A stretch of DNA of 64,000 nucleotides from Luteibacter jiangsuensis (lineage in GTDB: Bacteria; Pseudomonadota; Gammaproteobacteria; Xanthomonadales; Rhodanobacteraceae). The position numbers and the translations under genes are program-made. Below are positions 16,319-27,437 of this stretch, one piece after another (position 1 is the first letter of the stretch; each line of letters begins with the position of its first letter). The notes under the pieces are model-generated. The model did no database searches. It saw only the letters and a program-made list of their open reading frames with translations, and had not been told where the DNA came from. The stretch is from assembly GCF_030812295.1 (NCBI RefSeq), contig NZ_JAUSSK010000004.1:310001-374000 (forward strand), in the 5' to 3' direction.

Positions 16319-18052
16319 TTACCAACCCATGCCGACACCCACGCCGGCGGAGGTTTCGCTTCCGCTGACGGCACCTCCGAAGGTCACGTTGGCATGACGG
16401 GTAAGCTGCCGCGAATAGCCCACGGCGAAGGCGGATCGCCCACCGTAGGCACCTGCTCCGAAACCCAACCGGTTCTCGTCGGCCACTCCCTGCGTGCTGA
16501 ATGCCATTTGCGCCATGGCCGTACCCATCGCACCCACCTGATCAAGCCGCTTGTTGACTTGCTGGAACTGGTCGGAGACCTGGCGACGGTAGTTGTCGAA
16601 GTCTCCACGGCTCACCAGATTGCCCAGCTTGCTGTCCGTGTAGCTGCGTGCCTGGTCCAGGGTATTTTGGTCCCCTGCGTCCGCGTAGCTGCGCGCCGTC
16701 GCCAGGGCCTGGTCCACCTGTCCCGTATTGGCGGCATCGGTGGCGAGCGCACCGGCGCCCACGCTGGTGATCTGACGTGTATTCGAGACCGTTCCCACCG
16801 AAACGGTGTTCGCGCGATCAGCAACGGATCCCTGCCCCAGCGCGACCGAGCTGGCGGCGCTCACGACGCTGTCACTGCCGACCGCGACGCCGCCGGATCC
16901 CACCGGAACCGATGCCTGGCGACCACCCGCCGCGCCATCGACGGCGATGGCTCCGCTACCACCCTGTCCTTGCAATGTCCGGACGCCGTCGAGGGCATGC
17001 GAGACCGCACCATCCAAAGTGCTCAGGGCCGAACCGACGTCATGATACGTATTCCCCTGAATCAGGTAAGACGGCGGCTGTACGACACCATCCATACCCA
17101 CGATGGAGCCACCTCCGAGGAACGAAGCAAAACCCGCGGCCTGCTGAACGCCGGTGGCGAACACCTGCCTGACCTGACCCACCGTAGCCGCATCGGTGTC
17201 GTCGGTACCATCGGCCACGTTGGTGATCTGCCGCTTGAGACCGAAGATAGCGTTGCCCACGGAGACGCTGGCGTCGCGGTCCGCAAAGCTGTCCGTGCCC
17301 AGTGCCACCGAGTGCTCGCCCGAGGCGATGGCTGCGGCGCCGAGCGCTACCGACTGCGCACCCATCGCGGCGCTGCGAAAGCCAAGCGCGATGGCATTCG
17401 TCGCATCGACACCCGAAAAGGGCACACCGGCTTGCGCGCCACTGCCGATCGCGATGCCATTCGTCGCGACTGTCTGCGCGTCGGAACCCAGCGCCAGGCC
17501 GTCGTCGGCGGTAACGCTGGCGTGGAATCCCGCCGCCAGCGATCGGGCGCCGTTGGCGGTGGCGGCACCACCCAGAGCGGTCGCCGCGTCGCCTGTCGCG
17601 GCACTGCCTATGCCGAGCGCGGTGGAAGACTGGCCCACCGCGTTCGCACTCGCACCGATGGCCGTCGCACCCGTTCCCGAAGCACTGGCGCCCGGCGCGG
17701 GGTCGCCGTTGGCATCGGTGACGAGAGGATTTCCGTTGGCGTCGACCGCGCGGCCACCGATGGCGACGCCACTGTCTCCGGTCGCACTGGCCTTCGCGCC
17801 GATCGCCACGCCGGTCAAACCGGTCACGATGACACCGTCACTACCGTCGCTGGCGCCGTTTGTCTGGAGCAGGCCTGAGGATGGTGTCGTGGATTGTGCG
17901 CTGGCTGCGAGCGGGGAGGCGAGAAGCATCGCGGCCACCGCAAGTGATGTCGCGAGTCCGAGGGCCTTCTTCGCAGGCGACGGCGCAATTTCATTTGCGA
18001 CAACCCGTGCATCGAGTGAAGCGTTCCAAACAGTGAAGCAGATTCGATTCAT
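16319..18052 (-). CDS. Trimeric autotransporter adhesin (YadA/Hep-Hag type)
   Basis: 577 residues from ATG 18052, chosen because NRICFTVWNASLDARVVANE is the extended signal-peptide region typical of type V secretion, followed by the ordinary signal core ending SPLAASAQ. The passenger consists of many 14-residue left-handed roll repeats (G.GA.A.G..S.ALG) from about residue 60 to 300, two neck-like SVGN/SVGTVSNTRQITSV(A/G)AG segments (about 275 and 455), a short coiled-coil stalk (FDNYRRQVSDQFQQVNKRLDQV) and the YadA anchor (residues about 505-577) ending in hydrophobic GVGMGW. Forms a trimer on the cell surface, likely for attachment or biofilm. Transcribed from its own ECF-type promoter at 18285-18312 with a 5' leader of over 200 nt. 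Confidence 0.93.
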   Translation of the reverse strand: MNRICFTVWNASLDARVVANEIAPSPAKKALGLATSLAVAAMLLASPLAASAQSTTPSSGLLQTNGASDGSDGVIVTGLTGVAIGAKASATGDSGVAIGGRAVDANGNPLVTDANGDPAPGASASGTGATAIGASANAVGQSSTALGIGSAATGDAATALGGAATANGARSLAAGFHASVTADDGLALGSDAQTVATNGIAIGSGAQAGVPFSGVDATNAIALGFRSAAMGAQSVALGAAAIASGEHSVALGTDSFADRDASVSVGNAIFGLKRQITNVADGTDDTDAATVGQVRQVFATGVQQAAGFASFLGGGSIVGMDGVVQPPSYLIQGNTYHDVGSALSTLDGAVSHALDGVRTLQGQGGSGAIAVDGAAGGRQASVPVGSGGVAVGSDSVVSAASSVALGQGSVADRANTVSVGTVSNTRQITSVGAGALATDAANTGQVDQALATARSYADAGDQNTLDQARSYTDSKLGNLVSRGDFDNYRRQVSDQFQQVNKRLDQVGAMGTAMAQMAFSTQGVADENRLGFGAGAYGGRSAFAVGYSRQLTRHANVTFGGAVSGSETSAGVGVGMGW

Positions 18053-18284
18053 GTCCATTCCAAAGGTTAGGTGCATGCCGCCGCTGGCGCTCCGCCAGTG
18101 GTGTCGTGTGAACAACCTCGATGAAGCCCTTCGCCGAAAGCGGGCAAGAGGACTCCCTGCCGGGTCGGACCCAACATGCAAGCGACAGTGAGATAGGGAT
18201 CTAGCGTGAGCAGCGAGCGCGGAATCGACGAACGCCGACCGCGGCGGCGTGCCGGGTCCGTGTTGCGTCGTTATCGCTCGTAGA

Positions 18285-18312
18285 TAGACGGCGTCGTCCG
18301 CCGCTTTATTCC
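18285..18312 (-). promoter_or_regulatory. ECF-sigma promoter, copy 2 (adhesin)
   Basis: Minus strand: GGAATAAA (18312-18305), 14 nt, CGTCTA (18290-18285). Identical in both boxes and spacing to the promoter of the sigma gene itself. The transcript would start near 18278, leaving a leader of about 225 nt before the adhesin, in which I see no gene. Confidence 0.78.
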
Positions 18313-18354
18313 TTGCGGGTTCGCCTCCCCTAAGGGCGACGAATCCGTGTCTTG

Positions 18355-19107
18355 TCAGCCAGCACTACGCATGGCGGCGTTGATAGCGGCAGCACGAGGA
18401 TCATCGGCCCGGCTGACGACAGCGAAACCATACCCGCCTTCGTACCAGTAGTGCGTAAGGAGCCCGTCCTCGTTGCGACTTCCCCGTGTTCCGCGATCGA
18501 AACGATTGCTCTGACGGATGTACAGGCTCACGCGTTGCCCGGACTTGTCCTGATAGAAGATCAGCGCAGCCGGTCCTTCCGCTGTCGCGAGCAAACGGCC
18601 ACCCAGGAGGTTGAAACCCTCTCCATGCAGATCCGGGAACGTGATCGAACGTCCCAGTCGCTTGGATAGCCACTTTTGTAGCGTGGCTTCGTTGTCGGCT
18701 CCGATTTCGACGGGGCGATTCGCATCGGCGGCGAATACGCGGTATGCCTCCACCGCATCCGCCATGGGCGCGACCGCTGCCCTCTCGCGTCCCAACTGCC
18801 ACCCACCGGCCACGCCACCAGCGACACCGACCACAAGGATCGCGGCGGCAACCATGCGTACGCGCGCGCGAAGGATCAATCGCCGGCGCACCTGGCTCAC
18901 ATCCAGTCGAGGATTGGGGCGACTCGCCACCGTATGTAAAAGATCCGACCGAAGCAGGTGTGCGGTATGGCGCCACTCGAGCACGCGCTCGAGAACTGCC
19001 GGATGGCGCTGCAGATAGGCCTCGATCTCGGCGTGGCGAGACGTATCCAGCTCACCGTCGACATAGGCGTGGAGTTCTTCTTCACTCGGAGGGATCCGCT
19101 GGTTCAT
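18355..19107 (-). CDS. Membrane-bound anti-sigma factor
   Basis: 250 residues. N-terminal cytoplasmic anti-sigma domain (PPSEEELHAYVDGELDTSRHAEIEAYLQRHP), resembling the zinc anti-sigma fold but without the two Cys ligands; one transmembrane helix at about 83-105 (MVAAAILVVGVAGGVAGGW); then a periplasmic domain of about 145 residues (LGRSITFPDLHGEGFNLLGGRLLA, ALIFYQDKSGQRVSLYI, GYGFAVVS) shared with many proteobacterial anti-sigma proteins of this type. It holds the ECF sigma factor inactive until a periplasmic or envelope signal arrives. Its start overlaps the sigma gene stop by 4 nt (ATGA). Confidence 0.9.
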   Translation of the reverse strand: MNQRIPPSEEELHAYVDGELDTSRHAEIEAYLQRHPAVLERVLEWRHTAHLLRSDLLHTVASRPNPRLDVSQVRRRLILRARVRMVAAAILVVGVAGGVAGGWQLGRERAAVAPMADAVEAYRVFAADANRPVEIGADNEATLQKWLSKRLGRSITFPDLHGEGFNLLGGRLLATAEGPAALIFYQDKSGQRVSLYIRQSNRFDRGTRGSRNEDGLLTHYWYEGGYGFAVVSRADDPRAAAINAAMRSAG

Positions 19108-19616
19108 CGTACTATCCTGAACTTGGTAGGTTTCTTGGTTGCATCCATGGCCTGACGGAATGCCTTGCGTGCCCGGGAAAGACGCGACATGACGGTACCG
19201 ATGGGGACGCCCAGCGACTCGGCGATGTCCTGGTAGGTCATGCCTTCGACGGAGACCAACAGAAGCACCGCCCGTTGTTCCGCCGACAGGTCGTCGAGTC
19301 GCTCGATAGACGAACGGTGCTCCCAGGTTTCTTCAGCGGACGGCGCCATGTCGACATCGTCGCCGCGAAGGATATCCATCCATCGGTTGAATCGCGCGCT
19401 CGCGCGACGCCCATCGAGGAACTGGCGGTAGAGAATCGCGCACAGCCATCCGTAAAGGTTTCCATCCACGCGACGGCTCGACCACTTCACGATCGCTTGC
19501 TCGATGCACGACTGCACGAGGTCGTCGGCAACGTGCATGTCTCGCGCCAATCCGAGGGCGAAGCTCCGTAATCGCAAGAGCAAGGGTCGCAATTCGGCCT
19601 CATCTATATCTTGCAT
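19104..19616 (-). CDS. ECF-family RNA polymerase sigma factor
   Basis: 170 residues from ATG 19616. Region sigma-2 (about 15-75: FALGLARDMHVADDLVQSCIEQAI...LYGWLCAILYRQFLDGRR) contacts the -10 box; region sigma-4 (about 110-160: LSAEQRAVLLLVSVEGMTYQDIAESLGVPIGTVMSRLSRARKAF) holds the helix-turn-helix that reads the -35 box. Operon partner is the overlapping anti-sigma gene. A GGAATAAA-14-CGTCTA promoter lies 32-59 bp upstream of its own start and also before the adhesin and a secreted protein, so it very probably activates itself and these two genes. An upstream in-frame extension overlaps the katG control region and is not used. Confidence 0.93.
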   Translation of the reverse strand: MQDIDEAELRPLLLRLRSFALGLARDMHVADDLVQSCIEQAIVKWSSRRVDGNLYGWLCAILYRQFLDGRRASARFNRWMDILRGDDVDMAPSAEETWEHRSSIERLDDLSAEQRAVLLLVSVEGMTYQDIAESLGVPIGTVMSRLSRARKAFRQAMDATKKPTKFRIVR

Positions 19617-19647
19617 TCCAGCGTCTGCCCAAATGAATCCATGGGGG

Positions 19648-19675
19648 TAGACGCGGGTCGATGTCGGTTTATTCC
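19648..19675 (-). promoter_or_regulatory. ECF-sigma promoter, copy 3 (autoregulation)
   Basis: Minus strand: GGAATAAA (19675-19668), 14 nt, CGTCTA (19653-19648). Predicted start of transcription near 19641, about 25 nt before the sigma ATG. The region 19676-19853 toward katG holds no gene. Confidence 0.78.
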
Positions 19676-19853
19676 CCGGCGGGCGGGCTATCGCCGTTAT
19701 AAGATTCAACCCCGGCGCAACGCAGGCCGCGCCTGCGGACCCGCACCATTCATGAACTTCTTGGGAAGTGCTTAAGGTGTGCGCAACGCTTGTAAGCTTC
19801 TGGGAAAAAGGGCAGGAAACCTGATCCGATTGCAGGAGTTGCGCTAATTCTCG

Positions 19854-19890
19854 ATAGGCGCAGCCTCTTGTCATCATAAGATCAATCAAT
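19854..19890 (+). promoter_or_regulatory. OxyR binding site upstream of katG
   Basis: Four tetramers at exact 7-nt spacing: ATAG (19854-57), CTCT (19865-68), ATAA (19876-79), CAAT (19887-90), matching the OxyR consensus ATAG-7-CTAT-7-ATAG-7-CTAT at 13 of 16 bases. It ends just before a possible -35 (TTCTGC, 19891-96) and, 17 bp later, a possible -10 (CATGAT, 19914-19). This is the activating position known for OxyR at peroxide-induced genes. Confidence 0.72.
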
Positions 19891-19930
19891 TTCTGCAATG
19901 CTCGCAATCGGGCCATGATCCAGGCACTAG

Positions 19931-22240
<2,310 letters not shown>

Positions 22241-22254
22241 AGGCGAAGGTCATG

Positions 22255-22290
22255 CAGGGCCACCATGCATCTGCGTGGTGGCCCTGTCGT
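22255..22290 (+). terminator. Intrinsic terminator after katG
   Basis: CAGGGCCACCA (22255-22265) and TGGTGGCCCTG (22276-22286) form a perfect 11-bp stem with a 10-nt loop, followed by TCGTTTC. It sits in the 52-bp gap between katG and the convergent ABC exporter. Confidence 0.75.
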
Positions 22291-22292
22291 TT

Positions 22293-23969
22293 CTAGCTTA
22301 CGCGATGCCCCGCTGCGGGGTCGCGCGCGGCATACGCCGCGCCGCCATCTCTGCGGCGGGTATCGGAAACGATGCGCCCGGCTTCGAGCTTCACCACGCG
22401 ATCGGCCAGCGAGAAATAACGGTCGTCGTGAGTGATCGCCACGACTGTCTTGCCCCGTGCTTTCAGTTCCGGCAGTAGCATGCGATAGAAATAGTCGCGG
22501 AAGTGCGCGTCCTGATCGGCGGCCCACTCGTCGAAGAAGAAGATATCGCGGTCTTCCGCATAGCACTGCAAGAGCGCCAGGCGCTTTCGCTGCCCGGTGG
22601 AAAGGGTGAGCTTCGACAATTCCCCCTGCGTCACCTGGACCTGCGAGCCCAGGCCCAGCGATACCAGCAGCGCCCGGATACGTTCGTCGGGTAGGGGATG
22701 TCCCGCCACGTCGAGGACATGCGGAAAGAGGAAGAAATCGCCGAACACGCCCGTGAAACGCTCACGATGCCGCTGTCTGTCCAGCTCTAACGGCACGCCG
22801 TCGACGACGAGTTCGCCTGTGCGTGGCGTGAGCAGCGAGGCGAGCAGGAGCAACAAGGTCGATTTGCCGCTGCCATTGCCTCCGACGATGAAGAGGAGTT
22901 CGCCGCGCCGGATTTCCATGTCGACCGGGCCGAGTGCTATTCGTCCATCCTCATCGCCCGCATAGGCGTAGCTGACGCCCCTGAGCGCGATGCTGCGCCA
23001 TTCGTCGCCGATTCCCGGGTCCGCCCCGTGTGCGGGTGGATCGACCTCACCACCAAGATCCAGGCCGACACGCTGGAGGTGTCGCAAGCTGGCGGTGCCG
23101 ACGCCCACCTGCCGTGCCGCGCTCACGATGAACGCGACCGGGCCACTGAGGAACAGTGCGCCGATCACGAAGCGCATGATCGTCGCCTGAGGCAATGCCA
23201 GGCTCGCGTAACCGACATAGACGATGACGAAGACCGATGCGTAGATCACCGCCGACGACCACGCCTCATTGAAACCAAGACCCGTGTGCACCTGGATCAT
23301 CAAGCGACGGGAACGGTGGATGGCCGGGCGGATGAGCTCATCGGCGACATGCCTGGCACGCGCGGCATTGAGCGCCAGTTCCTTCTTTCCTTCGCTGAGG
23401 TAGCGAAAGTACTCGAACACCTTTTCGTTCGCTTCGCGCAAGGCGTCGAAGCGGCGGCGTAGAAACCGCTCCAGCACCAGCGACGCCACGACCGTGACGC
23501 AGAGAAAGGCGGCGAGGATACCCAGGAGCGGCGGCGAAACGCTGGCGAGGTAACTCGCATAGAGCACGACGAGCAGCCCGTTGTACGCCAACAAGGGTGC
23601 GACGAGCACCAGCGGCGCGATGCTCGCCACGTCCTCGATGAGCGAACCGAAGATCGCGTGCTTCTCGTTGGCCAGCTTCTCGTACTCCAGGTCGATGAAA
23701 CGCCGCGAGAGGTCGATCCGCAGTTGCGCGACGAGATCGCCACCCAGACGGGCCAGGATGAACTGCGACATCGCGCCTGTCGCGAGCACGGCGACCAGCC
23801 AGCCCGCACCCTCCAGCAGGGACGTGGCGCGGCCGGCATGCACGCCGTTGGCCGCCAGCTCGTTGATATACGACAGCAGGGCCATGGTGGACAGGGCGCT
23901 CGCGGCGGACAGGGCCACGGCACCGAGTACGAGGGCACGGTGTCGAAGGATGAAGCGCTTGAGGATCAT
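22293..23969 (-). CDS. Cyclic-peptide-type ABC exporter (fused membrane and ATPase domains)
   Basis: 558 residues of the SyrD/PvdE family. Six membrane helices lie in residues 1-310, then the nucleotide-binding domain: Walker A GGNGSGKST (about 365), signature LSTGQRKRL (about 460), Walker B DIFFFDEW followed by the H-loop AITHDD. There is no N-terminal C39 peptidase domain, unlike the LanT exporters usual for class II lanthipeptides; the protein begins directly with the first helix. It is divergent from the precursor gene with a 215-bp gap, so it is the probable exporter of the modified peptide. Family members carry lipopeptides and siderophore precursors across the inner membrane. Confidence 0.9.
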   Translation of the reverse strand: MILKRFILRHRALVLGAVALSAASALSTMALLSYINELAANGVHAGRATSLLEGAGWLVAVLATGAMSQFILARLGGDLVAQLRIDLSRRFIDLEYEKLANEKHAIFGSLIEDVASIAPLVLVAPLLAYNGLLVVLYASYLASVSPPLLGILAAFLCVTVVASLVLERFLRRRFDALREANEKVFEYFRYLSEGKKELALNAARARHVADELIRPAIHRSRRLMIQVHTGLGFNEAWSSAVIYASVFVIVYVGYASLALPQATIMRFVIGALFLSGPVAFIVSAARQVGVGTASLRHLQRVGLDLGGEVDPPAHGADPGIGDEWRSIALRGVSYAYAGDEDGRIALGPVDMEIRRGELLFIVGGNGSGKSTLLLLLASLLTPRTGELVVDGVPLELDRQRHRERFTGVFGDFFLFPHVLDVAGHPLPDERIRALLVSLGLGSQVQVTQGELSKLTLSTGQRKRLALLQCYAEDRDIFFFDEWAADQDAHFRDYFYRMLLPELKARGKTVVAITHDDRYFSLADRVVKLEAGRIVSDTRRRDGGAAYAARDPAAGHRVS

Positions 23970-24184
23970 CGATGCGTCCTTCCACCCGTCGTGGCGACGT
24001 CATCGCATGGTGCCAGACACCGGACACCGGCATGCGTCGCCTGTTGCGCGCAAATTCGGCAAACAACGCAAATCCTCGTCCCGGAATCATCAGAATGCTC
24101 CGGTGGCGTCGTCGTGGACGCGCCCGCCGCGACGCGCTTCTTCAACGTCCGGGCGCACATTCGTAACACCTGAGGAGTACTCGT

Positions 24185-24373
24185 ATGCAGACCGACAAGA
24201 TCCTGGCGGGATGGTTGAGTGGCGCCGACAGCGTAGGTGGGTATGACAATCCGGCGGGTTCGCTCTACACCGAGGGCCATGCCCAGACGGTGATGGCGAT
24301 GACCAGCACGGACATCGCACTGATTTCCAACTGTAGTTCCTGTACGGCCTCCCGGCCGGGCGTCTGCTGCTAA
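24185..24373 (+). CDS. lanA: Class II lanthipeptide precursor
   Basis: 62 residues immediately before lanM; strong ribosome site GAGGAG (24172-24177). The C-terminal part, ISNCSSCTASRPGVCC, holds all four Cys (50, 53, 61, 62) and several Ser/Thr (40, 41, 42, 48, 51, 52, 54, 56) that can be dehydrated, allowing up to four thioether rings. The leader is acidic-neutral with SVGGYDNPAG at 16-25; NPAG recalls the HPAG of the actagardine leader. A Gly-Gly at 18-19 is too far upstream to be a normal cleavage point (it would leave a 43-residue core), while VMA (36-38) would leave a 24-residue core; the true site is not known. No close known peptide recognised. Confidence 0.88.
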   Translation: MQTDKILAGWLSGADSVGGYDNPAGSLYTEGHAQTVMAMTSTDIALISNCSSCTASRPGVCC

Positions 24374-24387
24374 CTCGCGGTAGCCGC

Positions 24388-24415
24388 GATAGCCGTGGCC
24401 AACACCACGGCTATC
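24388..24415 (+). terminator. Attenuator hairpin between precursor and lanM
   Basis: GATAGCCGTGG (24388-24398) and CCACGGCTATC (24405-24415) form a perfect 11-bp stem with a 6-nt loop, 15 nt after the precursor stop, followed by CCTTCG. The weak T-run suggests partial read-through, giving more precursor than synthetase transcript, as seen in other lantibiotic operons. It may also stabilise the short precursor mRNA. Confidence 0.65.
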
Positions 24416-24459
24416 CCTTCGCCATCCTAGAAACCACAACGGTATCGTCGGGACCGCCC

Positions 24460-27330
24460 ATGGATGCAACCGCGTCGCAGAACGCCTTCGCCCCAGTCAT
24501 CGCCTTCCTTGCGGACGACGCACGCCGGCGACTCGCCGAGGACATCGCCCGTCAATCCGGGCTCGATGACATGGAACGCCTCCTCGTCGCAAAGGTCGCG
24601 GAACGCGCCTTGCTCGACAACGCGGAGCGAAAGCTCAACCGCGTACTCCTGCTGGAACTGCACGCGGCAAAGCTCTCCGGTGATCTGCCCGAGGGAACCG
24701 AAGCCGAGCGTTTCGCCGCCTTCGTCGCGCAAGCCATGACGCCCGCTTTCGTCGCGGCGATCGATCGCCGCTATCCCGTGCTGATCCCCCGCCTCGCGCG
24801 GGTGTTGAACCAGCAACGCCATGCCATCGCTTCCATGCTTTCGCGGCTGGCCGCCGACCGCGAAGCCTTGTCCCTCTTCGTGGGGACCGATCTTGGTGAG
24901 CTGCGCTCGCTCTACCTCGGCGAGGGCGATGTCCACGAGGGCGGACAGTCCGTGGCACGCCTGACTTTCGCCGGCGGCACGGTCATGTACAAGCCGAGGT
25001 CGCTACGCGTCGACGCCGTACTGGATCGTTTTCTCGACACGGTGCTGCACGACGATCCTTCGCGCATACGCGTACCCGCGGTGCTCGACCGGGGCGATTA
25101 TGGATGGAGCCGCCACGTCGACCATGTTCATTGCACCGACGACGCGCAGCTTGCCGTCTTCTATCGCAACATCGGGCATTGGCTCGCGGTCATGCGATTG
25201 CTCGGCGGCACCGACATCCACTACGAGAACCTGATCGCGTCGTCCACCATCCCATACGTGGTCGATGTCGAAAGCCTGTTCGTCACGGAGATTCCGCTTC
25301 CGCCCTCGCAGAAGGGCGAAGCCGTCGACCTCGCGCAGGCGCTCATCCGCTCCTCGGTGCTGCGCACGGGACTCGTCCCCTTCCGTGCGCCAGTGCTGGG
25401 CCTGGACGGCGTCGACATCTCCGCCATCGGCGCGCTTCAGGGCGAGCAACCGAAGGTCCGCGTTCCGGAGATCGTCGATGCCGGGACGACCGACGCCCGG
25501 GTCGGACTGGTCAGCGTCGAGATAGAGACCGGCAAGAACCATCCCTGCACCAACCCCGACATCTCACGTTTCTGGGAAGACATCGTCACGGGCTTCCGCA
25601 CGATGAGCGATGCGCTCGCCGAACGGCACCACAATGGAGCGCTCACGCCCTTGCTCGAAGCCTTCGTCGGCTGCCGTATACGACGCATCCGGCGGCCGAC
25701 CCAGGCGTATGTCGAGGTGATGCGCATGCTCTGGCATCCGGCATCACTTCACGACGAACCGGCCGCCATCGAGCGGGCGCGCGATCTCCTGGCGCGGAAT
25801 GCCGCCGTCTCGCCCGTCGCCCCTTCCGATCCGGCCATCATCGCCGGTGAGATCGACGACATGCGCCATGGCGACGTTCCCGTCTTCGCCAATGTTCTGG
25901 ATGAGTCGCAGCGGGACGAGGTGTTCCAGGCCTGGCTGGACATGCGTATCGAGCTGGAGGAACTGACCATTCGCGGCGCCCTCGTTACCGCCCACCTCAA
26001 TGTGCGGCTCAACGACGACAAGCGTTCGCCCTACGATCTTTCCGCCCGGAACGCTCATGCCGGCGATCTCGATCGGCGGCGGCGGGCGATGGCCCGGGAG
26101 ACGCTCGAACAACTCCTTCGCCTGTCCGTGCGCGGTGACGACGGCACCATGACCTGGATCAGCCCGATCCTCGGCCGTGGCGGCTGGACGATGCGCACGC
26201 TGCAGTCCAATGTCTACGTCGGCCTGGGCGGTATCGCGCTGGCACTCGCCGGATACGCCGAGGAAATGCGGCATGGCCGCGTCGACGAAGTCGCCGGGGT
26301 CACCGAGGCATTGCATGGCGTGCTCCGCATCCTGCGTGCCGCCGAGGACACCGACGAAGCCGAGGCGATCGGCGGTTTCATCGGGCTGGGTTCGCAGGTA
26401 CAGACGTGGCTGACCCTCGATTACCTGCACCCGGGCGAGGAATTCCTGTCCCGCGCCGTGGCGCAGGCGACACGCATGGAACGCTGGGATATCGAGAACG
26501 AACGCGTGCTCGACATCCTGGAAGGCGTGGGCGGCGCGATCGTTCCCCTGCTCAACCTCGCGGACGCCACCGGCGATCCGCGCTGGCTGGCCCTCGCGGA
26601 GCGGGCGGGCAGGCATCTCGAGGCGACAGCCATCGTCGACGAGCGTGGCGCGCGTTGGCCCGCGTCGATCTTCAGCGAACCGATCGGGGGGTTCGCCCAT
26701 GGCGCGACGGGTACCGGCTGGGCACTCACACGCCTCGGCCTCAGCGATGCCGGAAACGCCATCGACCGCCACCGCTGGCTCAACCTCGCCGAGTTGGCCT
26801 TCGATTTCGAGGAATCGCTATACGATACGAAGGCGGGCAACTGGATCGACGTACGCAAACCGGACAGCGACGACTTCGCGAACACCTGGTGCCACGGCAG
26901 CGTCGGCATCGGACTGGCGGCATGCGACCTCTACGAGCGCACACGGCACCCACGCCACCTGGACACGCTGCGCCGCGCGGTGCGCGCCGCCGCCGAAGGT
27001 GGCTGGGGACACAGTCACACCCTGTGCCACGGTGATCTCAGCACCTGGGAGTTGCTGACGCGTGCGGCGCGGCTCGATCCGTCCCTCGTGCCGGACACGG
27101 GACTGCCAGCCGCCGCCATCGTGCTGTCCAGCATCGAGGAGCACGGCATCGTCGGTGGCCTGGCACGCGATGCGTTTACCCCAGGCCTGATGAGTGGGGT
27201 CTCGGGATCGATCCTGCAGTTGGCCCGGATGCACCCGGCATGCCGGATGCCGTCGCCGTTGCTGATGGAGTATCGCGTGGCCATAGCTTCGCACGGTACG
27301 GCTCACGAGTACGACGTGGTGGCGACTTAG
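24460..27330 (+). CDS. lanM: Class II lanthipeptide synthetase
   Basis: 956 residues, the normal LanM size. The N-terminal kinase-like dehydratase (DUF4135, residues about 90-560) phosphorylates and eliminates Ser/Thr: LTFAGGTVMYKPRSLRVD, LLGGTDIHYENLI and VVDVESLF are its nucleotide-handling motifs. The C-terminal LanC-like cyclase (about 580-950) adds Cys thiols to the dehydro residues; zinc ligands are Cys811 (TWCHGSVG), Cys856 and His857 (LCHGDLST), all present. The toroid repeats (GGAIVPLL, GFAHGATGTGWAL) are intact. Only a weak ribosome site precedes the ATG. It acts on the 62-residue precursor encoded 86 nt upstream. No sign of decay, so the cluster should be active. Confidence 0.96.
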   Translation: MDATASQNAFAPVIAFLADDARRRLAEDIARQSGLDDMERLLVAKVAERALLDNAERKLNRVLLLELHAAKLSGDLPEGTEAERFAAFVAQAMTPAFVAAIDRRYPVLIPRLARVLNQQRHAIASMLSRLAADREALSLFVGTDLGELRSLYLGEGDVHEGGQSVARLTFAGGTVMYKPRSLRVDAVLDRFLDTVLHDDPSRIRVPAVLDRGDYGWSRHVDHVHCTDDAQLAVFYRNIGHWLAVMRLLGGTDIHYENLIASSTIPYVVDVESLFVTEIPLPPSQKGEAVDLAQALIRSSVLRTGLVPFRAPVLGLDGVDISAIGALQGEQPKVRVPEIVDAGTTDARVGLVSVEIETGKNHPCTNPDISRFWEDIVTGFRTMSDALAERHHNGALTPLLEAFVGCRIRRIRRPTQAYVEVMRMLWHPASLHDEPAAIERARDLLARNAAVSPVAPSDPAIIAGEIDDMRHGDVPVFANVLDESQRDEVFQAWLDMRIELEELTIRGALVTAHLNVRLNDDKRSPYDLSARNAHAGDLDRRRRAMARETLEQLLRLSVRGDDGTMTWISPILGRGGWTMRTLQSNVYVGLGGIALALAGYAEEMRHGRVDEVAGVTEALHGVLRILRAAEDTDEAEAIGGFIGLGSQVQTWLTLDYLHPGEEFLSRAVAQATRMERWDIENERVLDILEGVGGAIVPLLNLADATGDPRWLALAERAGRHLEATAIVDERGARWPASIFSEPIGGFAHGATGTGWALTRLGLSDAGNAIDRHRWLNLAELAFDFEESLYDTKAGNWIDVRKPDSDDFANTWCHGSVGIGLAACDLYERTRHPRHLDTLRRAVRAAAEGGWGHSHTLCHGDLSTWELLTRAARLDPSLVPDTGLPAAAIVLSSIEEHGIVGGLARDAFTPGLMSGVSGSILQLARMHPACRMPSPLLMEYRVAIASHGTAHEYDVVAT

Positions 27331-27437
27331 CCGTCCTTGCCTGGCATAGCCGAGTCCGCTGGTCATGCCATCAGTCATGCCAACCATCCAGGCAGGCCAG
27401 GCATCCCACCTGCTCACTCATCAGCGCAGGGGATCAC

